64,000 nucleotides of DNA from positions 124,001 to 188,000 of the forward strand of contig VWZL01000525.1 of the NCBI GenBank assembly GCA_013396915.1, written 5' to 3'. The stretch comes from Stercorarius parasiticus (Eukaryota > Chordata > Aves > Charadriiformes > Stercorariidae). The notes under the pieces are model-generated. The model was not told the DNA's origin and did no database searches. It saw only the letters and a list, made by a program, of their open reading frames with translations. Shown here one piece after another: positions 25,338 through 37,702 of this stretch (within the stretch, counting starts at the first letter, position 1; every line of letters starts with the position of its first letter). A program made the position numbers and the translations under genes.

Positions 25338-26315
25338 CAAAAAAAAAGCAGAAAACACAAAGAGAAAGCCCCGGAGTAACATCATCCTCCCATCCACCAC
25401 CACCACCGCTGAGAACCCACGAAGACCACCATCCCCTTCCCCACCATGACGCCACCACTGTGAACCTCCCCAGAGATCACCACCCACTTGCCCATCACTA
25501 GCGCTACTGTATTTTCACCATCTTCTCCCTCCCCAGCTCTTCATCTCGTTTCTTCCTGACTTTAATCTCTATTTGTAAGTAGCTGGGGGCACACACTGTT
25601 TTATGAAGTATCTGTAACTTCTGTCACAACAGGATCTCAGTTTGGAACTTGGATGTGCTACTGCAAAATCCCCGGTATTAATAAATTTCAACTCCAAATT
25701 AGTAGTTAAAACGAATAAAGAATTTGAGACTTTGAAAAAGGTTTCACACATCCCGGAGTCCAATTTATGGTCTTACTTATCTTCAGCTTTAGCTGAGAAA
25801 ACAGTCTGCTGTGCTGCTTGCAGGGGCTTTCAACCACTTGACATTTCCTTCTGCTACAGACACCAGCCAACAAGGCTCTGCCTGCCCCGGCCTCCAGCCC
25901 CATGCTCTCGGGGAAGGCCAGATGCCAAGCCGTCCTGGTTTGCTTCCCAACGGGCACGTACATGACTCAGTGGGATTCGCACCGCTGTGCCCGTGACATC
26001 AGCCTGACGGTAACTGCGGCTGATGGTCCAAAAAAAGCCATGCACACAATTAAGTGCTCTTTATCGGCACACAAGGCTTCAGCAGCTTTCCTGGACCCAG
26101 GTATTCACGGGTTTGGTTTTCCTCCAAACTGTTAAGTCATATAGCTGTTCTCTTTCCCCTTTTACTGCCAAGGTGGTCACGAAAGGTTTCTTCTCCGCAT
26201 TATTCCCAAAGGTTCATGAGACGCAGGTGCCAGCAGCGCTTTGCAGTTTTGAGTGCATCAGGAAGGAACAACTGCAGTGCTTCTTGCAAAACTCCTGCTC
26301 TTCGGCATGACAAAT

Positions 26316-26363
26316 CTTGACCTTTAAAGGTCCCGTCCAACCCAACACATCCTATGATTCTAT
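26316..26363 (+). mobile_element. CR1 LINE, very short 3' tail
   Basis: TTGACCTTTAAAGGTCCCGT is followed by CCAACCCAACACATCCTATG and ATTCTAT, the last 48 or so bases of a plus-strand CR1. No body remains. Confidence 0.8.
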
Positions 26364-26831
26364 CTTTTTAAATTCTACAGCCTTTCTGAGATTCCTTCTC
26401 CAGCAAACTCTCTCAGTCTTTTACATATCTAGACCTATCAGTGGAGGATACTTACCTTTTTCCCCAGTTTACCAATAAATATTCAAAAGAAACGGTTTCT
26501 TTTTCTCTTTCATTGTGCACAGAATAATGAAACTTGTGAGAAACGTTTGCCACCAGTTACCGTAAGTGTTTAAGGAATCAATGAAGGCTCTGCGTAGTTA
26601 CAATCCATGTGGTTACTAGACATCCCACCGGATCCCCTTCCTTTGGAGCTAGTTATTTGACATTCACGTTTTTGGGTTCTTATCCACTGAAACACCCACA
26701 AAGCTCAGAGCCAGAGGGGGACTACGGAATTATGTATGAATCCAGACATCCACAGCTCTTTCTGGAACACCACTTCCACCACCGCTTTCTAAGATGATCC
26801 ATTTTAATAATTTTTTTGACCAAACAAGCAC

Positions 26832-26862
26832 CGGAGGTCAGACCAGATGAGGTGGCGATTAC
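26832..26862 (+). mobile_element. Possible old CR1 tail relic
   Basis: CCGGAGGTCAGACCAGATGA resembles the older CR1 terminus AGGAGGTCAGACTAGATGAT, also seen near 14690. Only about 20 bases match, so this is tentative. Confidence 0.3.
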
Positions 26863-27865
26863 AAAAGCCGTCTTTCTGCGGGAACCTGCAGAGCCACATT
26901 CCTCAGCCCTCCGGGGCTACTCCACTTCAGCAGTGGCAGCACTCAAGCACAGTTTTCACCATCCCAAACGGCATCTACCTACCAGCAAGCACATCTGGCT
27001 TCTCCGGGTTCCAGAGAAAGCTCAAAACAGTAAAAAAAAAGCTCAAAAAAGTAAAATAAATCCTTCTAATAAATACTTCCGAGAGGCTGGGAAGTTTGTT
27101 CTCCAGAACATAAAAAGCTGGAGAAGCCTCTGCTCTACCCTGTACACTCTTCAGGAGGTTTGCCGTTCCACTTGAGTAGCAACAAGGAAAGGTTAAAATA
27201 TCTTCCCTCTTAACCACTGAATCCCTCTCCCTGCGACACTCATCCCCACTTACAATCCAATGCAAACCAGGCCCTGGGGGTTCGGTTATTTCAGCAAATG
27301 TATCATTGATACACCACTCAAGGACTCTCCTGGATTCTGCATTTTCATTTAATAAACAATCCTCTTTCTATCCACCTCAGTTACAAATAAAGCATGAACA
27401 AAATACAACTTAAGTAGCCATGCCTGCGTATGTGTGCAATAGTCTATAAATAAATTTTATAAATAAAAGCCATTTTAAGTACTAGGAACAACCATGCAAG
27501 TGAGGTTTCCCGGAGCCCCAGCCTCCTGGTTTGTAGATCCTGTCTCTGCCCACTGGCCTTCTAGCAAAGGCTGCGTCTGCTAACAAAAACCAAAACTACT
27601 TCCATCAAGGAATTAAAAAGCTGGAAACCACAAACTACCTTACCAAAAGTTAACTTTCTACCTTTTTCTAATTGCCTGTTTATAATCACGCCCACCTCAA
27701 CCAAAAGGGTCTTGTAAACACTCGATACAATGGGCGTAGAAATTTGTAGGGAATAGAAAAAATGAATTGAGGCTTGGCTGGCAAGAACACTTGTTTAGAA
27801 ATTGAGGTTTTAAAGTTATCCATTTCTCTCTCTCTTTCCCCCCTCCCCTCCAATATCTTTATCAA

Positions 27866-28138
27866 GGAGGGGAGCCATGGGACGAGGGGGAAGGGTTTTC
27901 CACTGCAAGAGGGGAGATTTGGATGAGATCTGGGGAAGAACTTCTTTGGTGTGAGGGTGGTGAGCCCCTGGCCCAGGTTGCCCAGAGAAGCTGTGGCTGC
28001 CCCATCCCTGGAGGGGTTCAAGGCCAGGTTGGACGGGGCTTGGAGCAACCTGGGCTGGTGGGAGGTGTCCCTGCCCAGGGCAGGGGGTTGGACTAAATGG
28101 CCTTTAAAGGTCCCTTCCCACCCAAACCATTCTATGAT
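27866..28138 (+). mobile_element. CR1 LINE fragment, 3' end
   Basis: The plus-strand copy starts near GAGGGGAGCCATGGGACGAG and continues through GAAGAACTTCTTTGGTGTGA and GTTGGACGGGGCTTGGAGCA to CCCAAACCATTCTATGAT. Same subgroup as the minus copies at 3937, 12374 and 56150. It covers the same consensus region as the 3' part of 12374. Confidence 0.94.
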
Positions 28139-29299
28139 CTGCCTCATTTTACTGATATTTCCTGTAATATCACAAACCGCCCAGGATACAAACACGCAGT
28201 AAGGCAGCATTACCACCGTTCTACACTGAAAAATGGGTAAGCAAGCAAAAATAATTCTGTAAGTCAGTGCACAGAGAACTCTCCCTCCTCTCGGAGCGTC
28301 GGAGCGGTGCTGAGCAGCCAGGCGGGTTCAGCAGGAGGAAGGCAGCGGGGTGAGCGGAGGGAGCGCCATGCACACGCAGGACACGGGAGAAGCCGCTGTG
28401 CGAGGGCGGCGTGCCCTCTGCTGGGAAATCCGCGGTGGGAAGGGAGCTTCTCCTCTGGGAAGAGGAGCCCAGGGGATGGCGGAGTCCACACACGGACAGC
28501 AACGTGATAGGGATGCAGCGCACGCTATTTTCTACCCTGTTCCCTTTCGGCTTGTTTCTGGGGGGGGCTGAACAAAAACACGTTCAAAAATTTTTAATAA
28601 CTTTAAGGTAGTCTAAATGGGAAATTAAATGAACCAGAAATATCGGAGATGTAATTCTGAGAGCAAAATCTTATTAGCAGCTACTTACAGTATTGCCAGC
28701 CTTTAACTGGGTAGATAAAAGGGTCTGTCTTTTGTTTTCGATTCGATTAGTACCCAGCGTAACGACTTCCCAGCGGAAGCCATAGATATTATCACTATAG
28801 AAACAAGGAAACATGTGGTGCGTTTGTTGATACCTACTCCAAAGCCACCATGTTCGGCGTGGTTATAAATAACAAACATTCCATTATTTATAGCAGGAAG
28901 AGCATTCTAACTCAACTACAGTTGATAATAATCCATCAAAAATTATTCCCTAGGGCATGAGCCTTTAGGGAAACTTGGCTATTTTAACATTTCACCTGAA
29001 ATTTATAGATGACAGCGACTGCTGAAGTTTAGCAGACTAAAAAAATAAACAAACAGAACGAACAGTGGCTAATCTACACGCTTTCAAAATGAGCAATTTG
29101 ATTCTCAGTTCTGCTGCGTGCACATAACTAAATGAATCACTGTTTGAGGCTATTTAATAAAAAAAAATAAAATTGAAATAGGCCAGAAGGAAGAATTTGG
29201 AAAGCGTCTGAAGTTCTTTCTCCCCCCCAAACAGGCCCAAACAAGCAGCACGTTCATGCAGCAAAATCTCTTTCAAATAAAGGTTTCTACCTGAACTTA

Positions 29300-29358
29300 C
29301 ATATATATATAAATCACTATAGTAATATATATGTTTATATATATATATACACACACAT
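29300..29358. repeat. AT/CA dinucleotide microsatellite
   Basis: ATATATATATA, then AATCACTATAGTAATATATA, TGTTTATATATATATATACA and CACACATA. An AATCACTATA word occurs both inside and just after the array. Confidence 0.9.
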
Positions 29359-30976
29359 AAAATCACTATACTATGTGATTTATAGTATCAAAAAATTATC
29401 AAAGGCACTTTAGAATTTCAGGAAAAAGAACCTTCTGAAAATACTTACTATTAACGCTTATTCTGGGTCTTAGGGCTCCAAAACTGAAAATACACCATAC
29501 AAGCCTGAACTAGATCTGGCTGGATTGAAAGCCCAGGAAAAATAAATTTCTTTTTTTATTGCATCAGAGTACCAGCTAATCGCTGCGGATCTGGTCAGCA
29601 GGAATCAAGACATTATTGTTGAGTACACACGTAAGTAGGTCGTGCTGTCCCAGCTGAAGCTGCACCGGTGCCGAGTAGGACGAAAGCGTTACGATGCGCA
29701 TTTTGCAGTCTCGTCGTCCTTTCTAGACCCCAGTACAGCGCTTCCACAACGCTCTGGCATTGCTGATGCACGTTCAGGTCAGAAGCGACCGCATTCCCCA
29801 GCCCGTCCTCTGCGGAACGGCTCCCCAGCCACGGATCCTCCATGGAACTTTGGGGCTGCTTGGTCCCACCTGGGAACTTCGCAGTTTTCTGTACTCAGCT
29901 GCATCTTTTCTGAAAACACACGTGATCCAGAATAGACACCTTTAAATTAATTCCCTTTGCCGGATGTTCTTCATGTTTTTGAGGTTCGGCCTTGTCCCTG
30001 CACCAGCAGTACTGGCCACCCGGCGGGTGAAGGCAGAAGTGTCCTCCCGAAGACTGATGTGAAAAAGACACTTCAGATCCCCCGACATGGATGGCATCGT
30101 CTGTCATTGAACGAGCAATGCAGGCCACGTCCAAAACTATGGTATGTTTTTTTAAAATTAAGAAAGACTCATTTTCATTTTTCATACAATTAACACACAA
30201 GACTTGCAAAAGTTACAAAAGATTAAAAGAAAAAAATACGTAAAAGACCTCTCTCTCGAGATCCCTCTTCCATGCTCAGTTTACAGGAGACAACCCAGTC
30301 TGGAGTAGTATTTTATATATCCCTCAATTTTTTAGTCCATTTAAAAATACTTTGTTGCTTAAAAAATCCAGGAAATGGCTAAAAAGGCTCAGATATAAGT
30401 CGCTAGAGACAGAAATATTACTTTAAACTACAGGAACATAAATGCTCCTTATGATTGCCTTATTGCTTACTGAAATCCCTCAAACTTCTCCATTTTCGTC
30501 CTGGATTTCCATCTTTTGTCTTTGCTTCACCTTTAGACAACCTTTACCCTCTTCATTTCACCTTTCTGTGATTTGGATTCTGACAATGCTGAACAAGAAA
30601 TGCAAATATGCCCTTCCCACTTCGTGCCTTTATCCTTTTGGCTCCGGCCCAGGCACAGCTCGGCGGCTGTACTGCACAAACCCCTACAAAGGGAGCAGCT
30701 TTACGTGGCACACCTTTTGGAAGTATCCCTTCCGTCTCACCTCCTGCTGCAGTTTCTTACTAGTATGAGTTACACCTTGTTGCTGTACAAGGCAGCCAAC
30801 TTTGCTGCTGCTAAAATTCCTTCAACAGACTTCTGGACCAACTGTTTTTATGTATCCATGTTTTCATTAGGTAAGATATTAAAATCCAGTCTCTTTCAAG
30901 GTTCCCAACCAGTGTTATTTTCTTTCATACGTTCTTTACGTTTATTCTGTAAAAACTCTTGTTTCTCAATGCTGTT

Positions 30977-32165
30977 TCATAGAATCATAGAATTGTCAGG
31001 GTTGGAAGGGACCTTAAAGACCATCTAGTTCCAGCCCCCCTGCCCTGGGCAGGGACACCTCCCACCAGCCCAGGTTGCTCAGAGCCCCGTCCAGCCTGGC
31101 CTTAAAAACTTCCAGGGATGGGGCAGCCACAGCTTCTCTGGGCAACCTGGGCCAGTGTCTCACCACCCTCATGGTGAAGACCTTCTTCCTAACGTCCAGT
31201 CCGAATCGTCCCATCTCTAGTTTTAATCCATTCCCTCTAGTCCTACCATTACCCGGCATCCTAAAAAGTCCCTCACCAGCTTTCCTGTAGGCCCCCTTAA
31301 GATACTGGTAGGCGACGAGAAGGTCTCCTTGGAGCCTTCTCTTCTCCAGACTGAGCAAACCCAACTCCCTCAGCCTGTCCTCACAGGAGAGGTGCTCCAG
31401 CCCTCGGATCATCCTCGTGGCCCTTCTCTGGACACGTTCCAGCACGTCCATATCTCTCTTGTAGTAGGGGCTCCAGACCTGGATGCAGTACTCCAGGTGG
31501 GGTCTCAGGAGAGTGGAGTAGAGAGTGAGAACCACCTCCCTCGACCTGCTGGCCACGCTTCTCCTGATGCAGCCCAGGATACGATTGGCTTTCTGGGCTG
31601 CTAGTGCACACTGACGGCTCATGCTGAGCCTCTCGTCCACCAGCACCCCCAAGTCCTTTTCTTCAGGGCTGCTCTCAAGCCAGTCACCGCCCAGCCTATA
31701 TCGGTGCTTGGGATTGCCCCGACCCAGATGGAGGACCTTGCACTTGGCCTTGTTGTACTTCATGAGGTTGGCATGGGCCCACCTCTCCAGCCTGTCCAGG
31801 TCCCTCTGGATGGCATCCCTTCCCTCCAGCGTGTCAGCCGCCCCACACAGCTTGGTGTGGTCAGCAAACTTGCTGAGGGTGCACTCTGTGCCACTGTCCA
31901 TGTCGCTGACGAAGGTGTTAAACAAGACCGGTCCCAGTACTGATCCTTGAGGGACTCCACTTGTCACTGGCCTCCACTTGGACATGGACCCATTGACAGC
32001 CACTCTTTGGGTGGGGCCGTCAAGCCAGTTCTTTATCCACTGAGTTGTCAGTCCATCAAACCCATATTTTATCAGCTTGGAGACCAGGATGTCAAGCGGG
32101 ACAGTGTCAAAGGCTTTGCGCAGGTCCAGGTAAATGACGTCAGTTCCAGTAACCTTCTGCTTCCA
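30977..32165 (-). mobile_element. CR1 LINE with long open RT frame but mutated catalytic motif
   Basis: The best-preserved CR1 in the window. The reversed terminus (TCATAGAATCATAGAATTG) is followed by a single minus-strand frame, open from about 32165 to a stop at 31014, some 380 codons. It contains [33 protein letters not shown], the [20 protein letters not shown] block, [34 protein letters not shown] and [19 protein letters not shown]. The RT active site, normally FADD, reads FADH: codon 31857-31859 is CAC, one transversion from GAC. The N-terminal RT part, the endonuclease and ORF1 are missing (5' truncation), so the copy cannot be autonomous. The 5' limit is uncertain by about 20 bases. 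Confidence 0.95.
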
Positions 32166-33530
32166 GTTCCATGCTTTGTTTAGCGTTGCTTCTGTACATC
32201 CAATTCCCTCTTCTTCTACGTGAAGGGCATGGAAGGAAATGGTTCCAGAGCCGCTGCCTGGTCCTGGGGCCAGATAATCAGCATTCTTGCTCTTTGGAGC
32301 TTCTTAGGAGAGCACTGTTTGGGCATCGCTAAAACCAGGGATTGCTCCTACAGTGCCGCGGCTCAGACCACGCGACAACCACAATGTTGTGTTTACCAGA
32401 GGAGCTATACCCCGAATAGCCTCCTTTTCCATTTCTACAGCTTCCCACTCCTCCAATCCACATTACATCTTAAAATCAACTTATTCTGTACAGCCTAGTA
32501 AGAACCAAATGGCTCAGAAGCGAACACTGAACCAAGATGGGCTGACAGATCCACAGGCCCTAGAACGGGGCAGAGTCCGTCTGACCCGACTCACAGCTCG
32601 GAGACTTCAGGAGAAAAGAGCTTCGTTAGAGTCAGAGCTACTATTATATTAAAGGATGCAGACTGGATTTATATATATTTAAGGGGATAACAATCTACTG
32701 GTGGTTCGGATTAAACATTCCAGAAGTTTATTACCCACACGGTTAAAAAAGGACAATATTTAAGACTGAATTTTCCTATCTTCGCCTTCCAGCTACTGAA
32801 TGGTATTAAACCCCAATTTTCCAAATTAAACAGTAATACTATAATGACTCTTCCTCACAAAGATAATTACTAATTATAACCCAATTATCATTTGAACTTC
32901 TCTTTGAATAAGTAAAAGGTTGGGCTTAATCTTTTGCCATAAAATAGGTTTCTACATCTAAAATTATCTATTATTTCTTGAGATGTGATTATCATACAGT
33001 CATCTAACTGAGTGTTATGTCTCATGGTTTCTGTAAGGCTTTTTAGTTAAGAGTTTTCAGGGCGTATATTTACAATTGTCAGGACAATGACAATACTAAA
33101 TCCTTCTCTTAAAGAAATACTATCTTTAAAGATAGATCCACTTGGATAAAGTCCCTTTCTCAGCACAGCATTCATGCCAACTGGTTTACCTTTCCGGGGA
33201 GGCATTGCAAGCTTTAAGTCTTTCTAAGCTAGAGAAGAGGAAAACACAAGAAAAGTAGGACTGATGGGAAGAGGGGAAGGAAACACACGTGTTACGGCTT
33301 GAGGCGGACTGTGCTGTCTTGTGTGCTTTAAACAGCACTGAACACAATGACAACCACCAAGGAATTAACATGACTTGTAATAAAACCAGTACAGTTTACT
33401 TTTTTATATGCTTTTGCTATATGAAAACCTTTAAAAGTCCTGCTGTGCAGTTCTACTATCAAAACTGTAACTTTCAGAACACATTAGTACAGAGGTGGTT
33501 GTTTCAGCACGACAAACAAAGGTGAGTTAC

Positions 33531-33697
33531 CCAAGAGGAATGCTCCTTCATCTGATGCTGGTTGCTATGAGGACCATTTGCATGGCCACGCCAAAAACAG
33601 TTTTGACAGAGCTGGTAGTTGTGGCACTGCTGGCATCGGTACCGGAACCCCATCATGCTCTCACACCGGCAATACGAACATTCCACGGGATGGAAGA
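33531..33697 (-). CDS. DTNB: DTNB coding exon carrying the ZZ-type zinc finger
   Basis: The minus-strand exon follows a long pyrimidine tract (T-run, CCCCTCTTTCCCC) ending CCACCAAG, and stops before the donor GTAACTC. It completes a split valine codon, then encodes 55 residues beginning [20 protein letters not shown] and ending MKEHSSW. Cysteine pairs C-x2-C (CSYC), C-x2-C (CQQC) and C-x2-C (CQNC), plus histidines in HSNQHQ, give the zinc-binding set of a ZZ domain. In dystrophin-family proteins this domain folds with the EF-hands to bind the partner protein, beta-dystroglycan in the case of dystrophin. Three positions separate the paralogues in my memory of the vertebrate proteins: RCE, CQN and EHSSW here are the beta forms, where alpha has HSE, CQD and EYTSW. 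An ANGPHS segment appears where human beta has a glycine. All expected zinc ligands are present, so the exon looks functional. Confidence 0.97.
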
Positions 33698-35749
33698 CTT
33701 GGTGGAGATGGGGAAAGAGGGGAAAAAAACCAAAAAAAGTAATAAGCAGACTTTAGGAAAACATCAACTGACAAATTTCATTGGAGCTTCCAACCCCCAC
33801 CCCAAGTTCTTAACCACTAAACCAACTTGTTATTCTGGACAGGTCATGGATTTTGAGTGCAGAGCAGGTAATTTCAGTAAGATTAAGTGTAAATTTAAGT
33901 TGATGATAACACAGCAGTTCCGTCTGACAAGTTCAATATTTCTTCTTCAGATTCCTCCCTCCTCAGATCCACTCAGATCCCAAAGTCTCCATGAAAGCCC
34001 AACAACACTGAGCATACGCATGAGCGGGCAGGGAGCGCAGAAGGGCTATATTCACACGGGATAACTTCTGCCCAAGGAGATCCCCGCCCTGGAGTCAGCT
34101 GAGAGCTCTTCACAGAAGAGGCAAATTCAGGGCACCACAAGGAGCTTCTGCTCTGAAGCACCTCTCACCAAGGACCTTCCCTCGCTCTTCCCCGACTGCG
34201 AGCTGCCTCTTGTACCTCCTCAGCTTACACTGAAGAAATCCCCAGTGCACCTTTAAATGTTAACATTGCGAGAACTGGAAAATCAAATGAGGTGTGACGT
34301 GCAGAGTCACCATCGGGAGCTGGCTAAAAAATAAACAGAGAAATCCTTCTTCCCTGTTCTTCTACCCATGAACAAACAGTCACAGGCTTGCTCCATCTAA
34401 AAGATAAGTCTTCAGAATAAACACAAGAGGAAGGTGAGAATGAGGTAAAGGAAATATCCTACTACGTCAAATGCATCTCAAAAGGCGAGGCACAGGAAAT
34501 AGAATGGAAGGATGAAGGTGAATTACAGGAGCAAATGGTTCAGCGTTGCTGTGGGTCGGAGCGTAAGTGATTACAGGTATAAATAACTGTGCCATGGAGA
34601 AGACCACAGGAAAAAAGAGCAGCTCACTGACCAGTCAGCTGAAATTCTTAGATATGGCTATTATAAACTACTGAAAGATGTGAGAGAAATAATTAGAAAG
34701 AGTCTGAAGTTTTGATCGATGATAAAAATTATGACTCAGCGCTCCAACTGAGACTTGTGCAATTCCGCGCAGGGCAGTGAAGTTACTGCAGAGAGATACG
34801 GGTTCTACGGGAAGGTCTGGCCAGTTACACAGTGCAGAAGTGCCCCATACCTCCAGAGCGGGCGCATACACCAAAACTGCTGAAAACACACGAGTAACAA
34901 CTAAAGCAAAGACAACCTGAGCATTGACCTGGTCAGGAATGCCATGGGTAATTAAGCCCAGATGATCAGGCAGATGGCGCTTTATTGCAGCACATGGCGA
35001 CACCGTATAAAGCAAGGACTTGATGGTGGCAGGCGATGTCGATATACAAACGCCCACTGGGAATGGACTGTAGAGGAACCGGTGATATTTTTTATTTTTT
35101 TTTAATACAAAAGGTGTAGAAAGCAATGAAAAGAAAGACTTCTAGACTTGTATCAAACAGTAGAAAAGAAGTGGCTGAAAAAGATGACAAGTGACCTTCA
35201 GCTAACATGCCAACAGAGTGGTTTTGTGAATTTTCAGAAGCGGAGGCGAGAGAAATGACTTCAGTGCAGCACTTTCATCAAACTCATGAGAATGAGTAGG
35301 TAAGCTACAGGAAGAAACAATTCAACAGCAAAACTGAGTTAGAAGAACTGTCAGTTCCTTAAAGAAATGATGCTAAAGAAACAAGCACAAACTATCTCAG
35401 CGCAGAGGGAAGAGCAGACTGCGTAGTAAAAGACCAACGTGCCTGAAATTAAGAGCTCCTCGATAACTTGAAATTCAAAAGGAAGCCTACAGAGGCAAAA
35501 ACCGGGACAAATTATTAATGAGGGTTAACAGAATAACTCAAATATTCAGAGACAAAGTCAGAACAGAACAAGAGAAAACTAGCAGGGGATTTAAAAGGGA
35601 CATTACAAGAATTGTAATTATGATCCGTAACAGGGTGTGAAATTATACATATGTAACTACTGACTTCTCATGTTATTTTAACTTGTAGAATACATACTGG
35701 AACAAATAATAAAGCGAAGTACTGTAAGCACCTGAAGAACAACAGAGAA

Positions 35750-36090
35750 ATGAGCCATGGAAAACATTTGCCAAATCAACCTAATGTCTTTCCGCGACAG
35801 AGTAATTGACCTTGAAAATAGGAAACAGGCATCAAATGTCATCTATCTTTCATTTTACTTCAGTACTTCTTACAAAATTGGTCTCCTGCGATATTCTCAT
35901 GACAGGGGAAAATACACGAGAGATGAAAGAACTGTAACCTGGATGTGAATCTCACTGGAGAAAGACCAGAGAGCAGTTAAAATGGAAAGACCTAATAAGC
36001 AAAGTGACCTTTATTCCAGGTCACGCACTGGTCAATATTTTTCATAAACAGATTGAACAATCATCAAAAATGTCCGATTTGGGGCGTCAC
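35750..36090 (+). mobile_element. Very old LINE reverse-transcriptase relic
   Basis: Positions 35757-35945 translate on the plus strand to CQINLMSFRDRVIDLENRKQ followed by ASNVIYLSFYFSTSYKIGLL and DERTVTWM. This parallels the CR1 RT series CLTNLIAFYD..VT, VVYLDFSKAFDTVSHNIL and DE.TVRWI in order and spacing. After a stop, a second frame near 36030 (LVNIFHKQIEQ) resembles [11 protein letters not shown]. No terminus is visible. Confidence 0.5.
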
Positions 36091-36607
36091 ATTTCAAGGA
36101 AGATGCGAGTTAATGATATGTACAGGAGAAAGCAATAGACTTGTCTGAACAACAGCTAGTAGACATCTCAGCTTGGAGCAGACTGTGAGAAGGTAACGTC
36201 AAACATGCAAGAGGTACTTACAAAAATAGCAATACATTCTCCAGAGCCAGGGGCCAAAAAACAGGTACTTATGGGTTTAAACTGCAATAAGAAAAAACTC
36301 GTGCTAGAATATTAGGAAAAAACCCCAAAACTTTCTCACCCTAAGAATATTTAAACCGTGATCTCACCCCAGCTTCAAGTCCAAGGAGGTGTGGAAACCT
36401 TTTGATAGAGGATTTTAAGAAGCAGCGAGGCGAATCTTTCAAGGACATTTATACACATTTGAGTTTGCCTTTGGAAAGAGAGATGGATGAAGTCACAGGT
36501 TCCCAAAGCTTTTTTTTTTTGCACCCCCTCCCGCAGTCTCCCAGTATCCCTCCTGCCCACGCAGGGTTGCTGTCTCCTGTCAAGCCAGAGCGTTAGGTCA
36601 GTACCTG

Positions 36608-36745
36608 AATCACAGACTGTGTTGGGTTGGAAGGGACCTCTAAAGGCCATCTAGTCCAACCCCCCCGCAGTGAGCAGGGACACCTTCAGCTAGATCAGGT
36701 TGCTCAGAGCCCCATCCAGCATGGCCTGGAATGTCTCCAGGAGGA
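36608..36745 (-). mobile_element. CR1 LINE, short 3' fragment
   Basis: Reversed terminus AATCACAGACTGTGTTGGGT, then GGAAGGGACCTCTAAAGGCC and the CCCGCAGTGAGCAGGGACAC block. Truncated after GGCCTGGAATGTCTCCAGG. It belongs to the GCAGTGAGCAGGGA subgroup, like those at 38407 and 47479, but lacks their internal duplication. Confidence 0.92.
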
Positions 36746-37169
36746 GGAATTGTCTGAAGGAAAGGCAGTAACTGGTACCAGCGACGGCAGCAGGTTCTGC
36801 CTGCATCTGTGGACCACTTCATCCTGCCTCGCCTGCCCCTCCTGTGCAAAAACATGTCTTATCTTCTCCAACTCCATGCATTCAGAAGAGATTACTACTG
36901 AAGAAAAGGGGCCAAAAGCGCTACAGAGTCCTCAACCAAAGAATCAAAACCTTGAAATTGATATGTGTCATTTAGGAAATCAATAACAACATTCTGATAA
37001 AATAAAACATGAGGCAAAATAGCAATGGCGACGGCACTCAATGTACCGCAAAAAGCATGCCCTAAAAATGATCAGTAAAGAGAAGATTGGAACAATCAGC
37101 ATCAGAGATAAGTACATCACGAGCAAGGTATCTGGCCATCAAGACAGAAAGCAAAGAGGTGCACTTTTT

Positions 37170-37262
37170 GGTGCGTTTGTGGGGTTTGCTTTGTGGGTAT
37201 TTTTGCTTGCTTTGGTTGGTTGGGTTGGGGTTTTTTTGGTTGGTTGTTTTTTTTCTTTTTCT
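37170..37262. repeat. T/G-rich tract with G-run cluster
   Basis: The plus strand is almost purely T and G, and includes GGTTGGTTGGGTTGGGG at 37214-37230 followed by T7 and another GGTTGGTTG. The four G-runs of two or more bases separated by TT match a two-tetrad quadruplex pattern. In the DTNB transcript sense it is A/C-rich. Confidence 0.75.
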
Positions 37263-37581
37263 GAAAGTCCCAACGTTTAGCTGACTGGGAAACAAATAAA
37301 TGAGCAGAACAGCATGCTTCCTCCCAGTACCAACCCGCTGTTTTCCCCTTCCGGGCTCACTGGCAGGTGGTATGTCATGATCAAACGTAGATATTACTCT
37401 CTTCCCATTTTTTTGTTCATTTCTGAATGCCATAAAATATGGTGTTGCAAGCCTTATTGCTCTTCTCTCCTGTTCAGATCGCTTTCCACACTCCCATCTG
37501 CATAAATCCAACTGTACTGAAGTTGCCATGAAGTGGTCAATTGAAAATGGTTTTCCCATCATTGACATGCCCAACTCCAAG

Positions 37582-37702
37582 TCATTGAATCATCGAATGG
37601 TTTGGGTTGGAAGGGACCTTAAAGCCCACCCAGTGCCACCCCCTGCCCTGGGCAGGGACACCTCCCACCAGCCCAGGTTGCTCCAAGCCCTGTCCAGCCT
37701 GG
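37582..37702 (-). mobile_element. CR1 LINE, short 3' fragment
   Basis: Reversed terminus TCATTGAATCATCGAATGGT, then GGGTTGGAAGGGACCTTAAA and the CCCTGGGCAGGGACACCTCC block, breaking off after CTGTCCAGCCTGGTCCC. Same subgroup as 3937 and 12374. Confidence 0.92.

Larger units (their letters stand above)
22198..33530 (-). other. DTNB: DTNB intron (11333 nt)
   Basis: Bounded by GTAACT at 33530 and CCAG at 22198. It contains the 53-bp minisatellite (22575-22836), a perfect hairpin (25293-25337), a short CR1 tail (26316), CR1 copies at 27866-28138 (+) and 30977-32165 (-), and an AT/CA microsatellite (29300-29358). A moderately CpG-containing, purine-rich patch lies at about 28280-28510. No further exon was recognised. 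Confidence 0.9.

Noticed and set aside
29960..30000. tRNA B-box-like word (GAGGTTCGGCCTTG)
   Set aside because: There is no matching A box at the right distance and no cloverleaf can be drawn.
34668..35126. 152-codon minus-strand open frame
   Set aside because: Partly hydrophobic, but it matches no family I know, has no splice signals in dystrobrevin phase and lies in intron. Treated as a chance frame.
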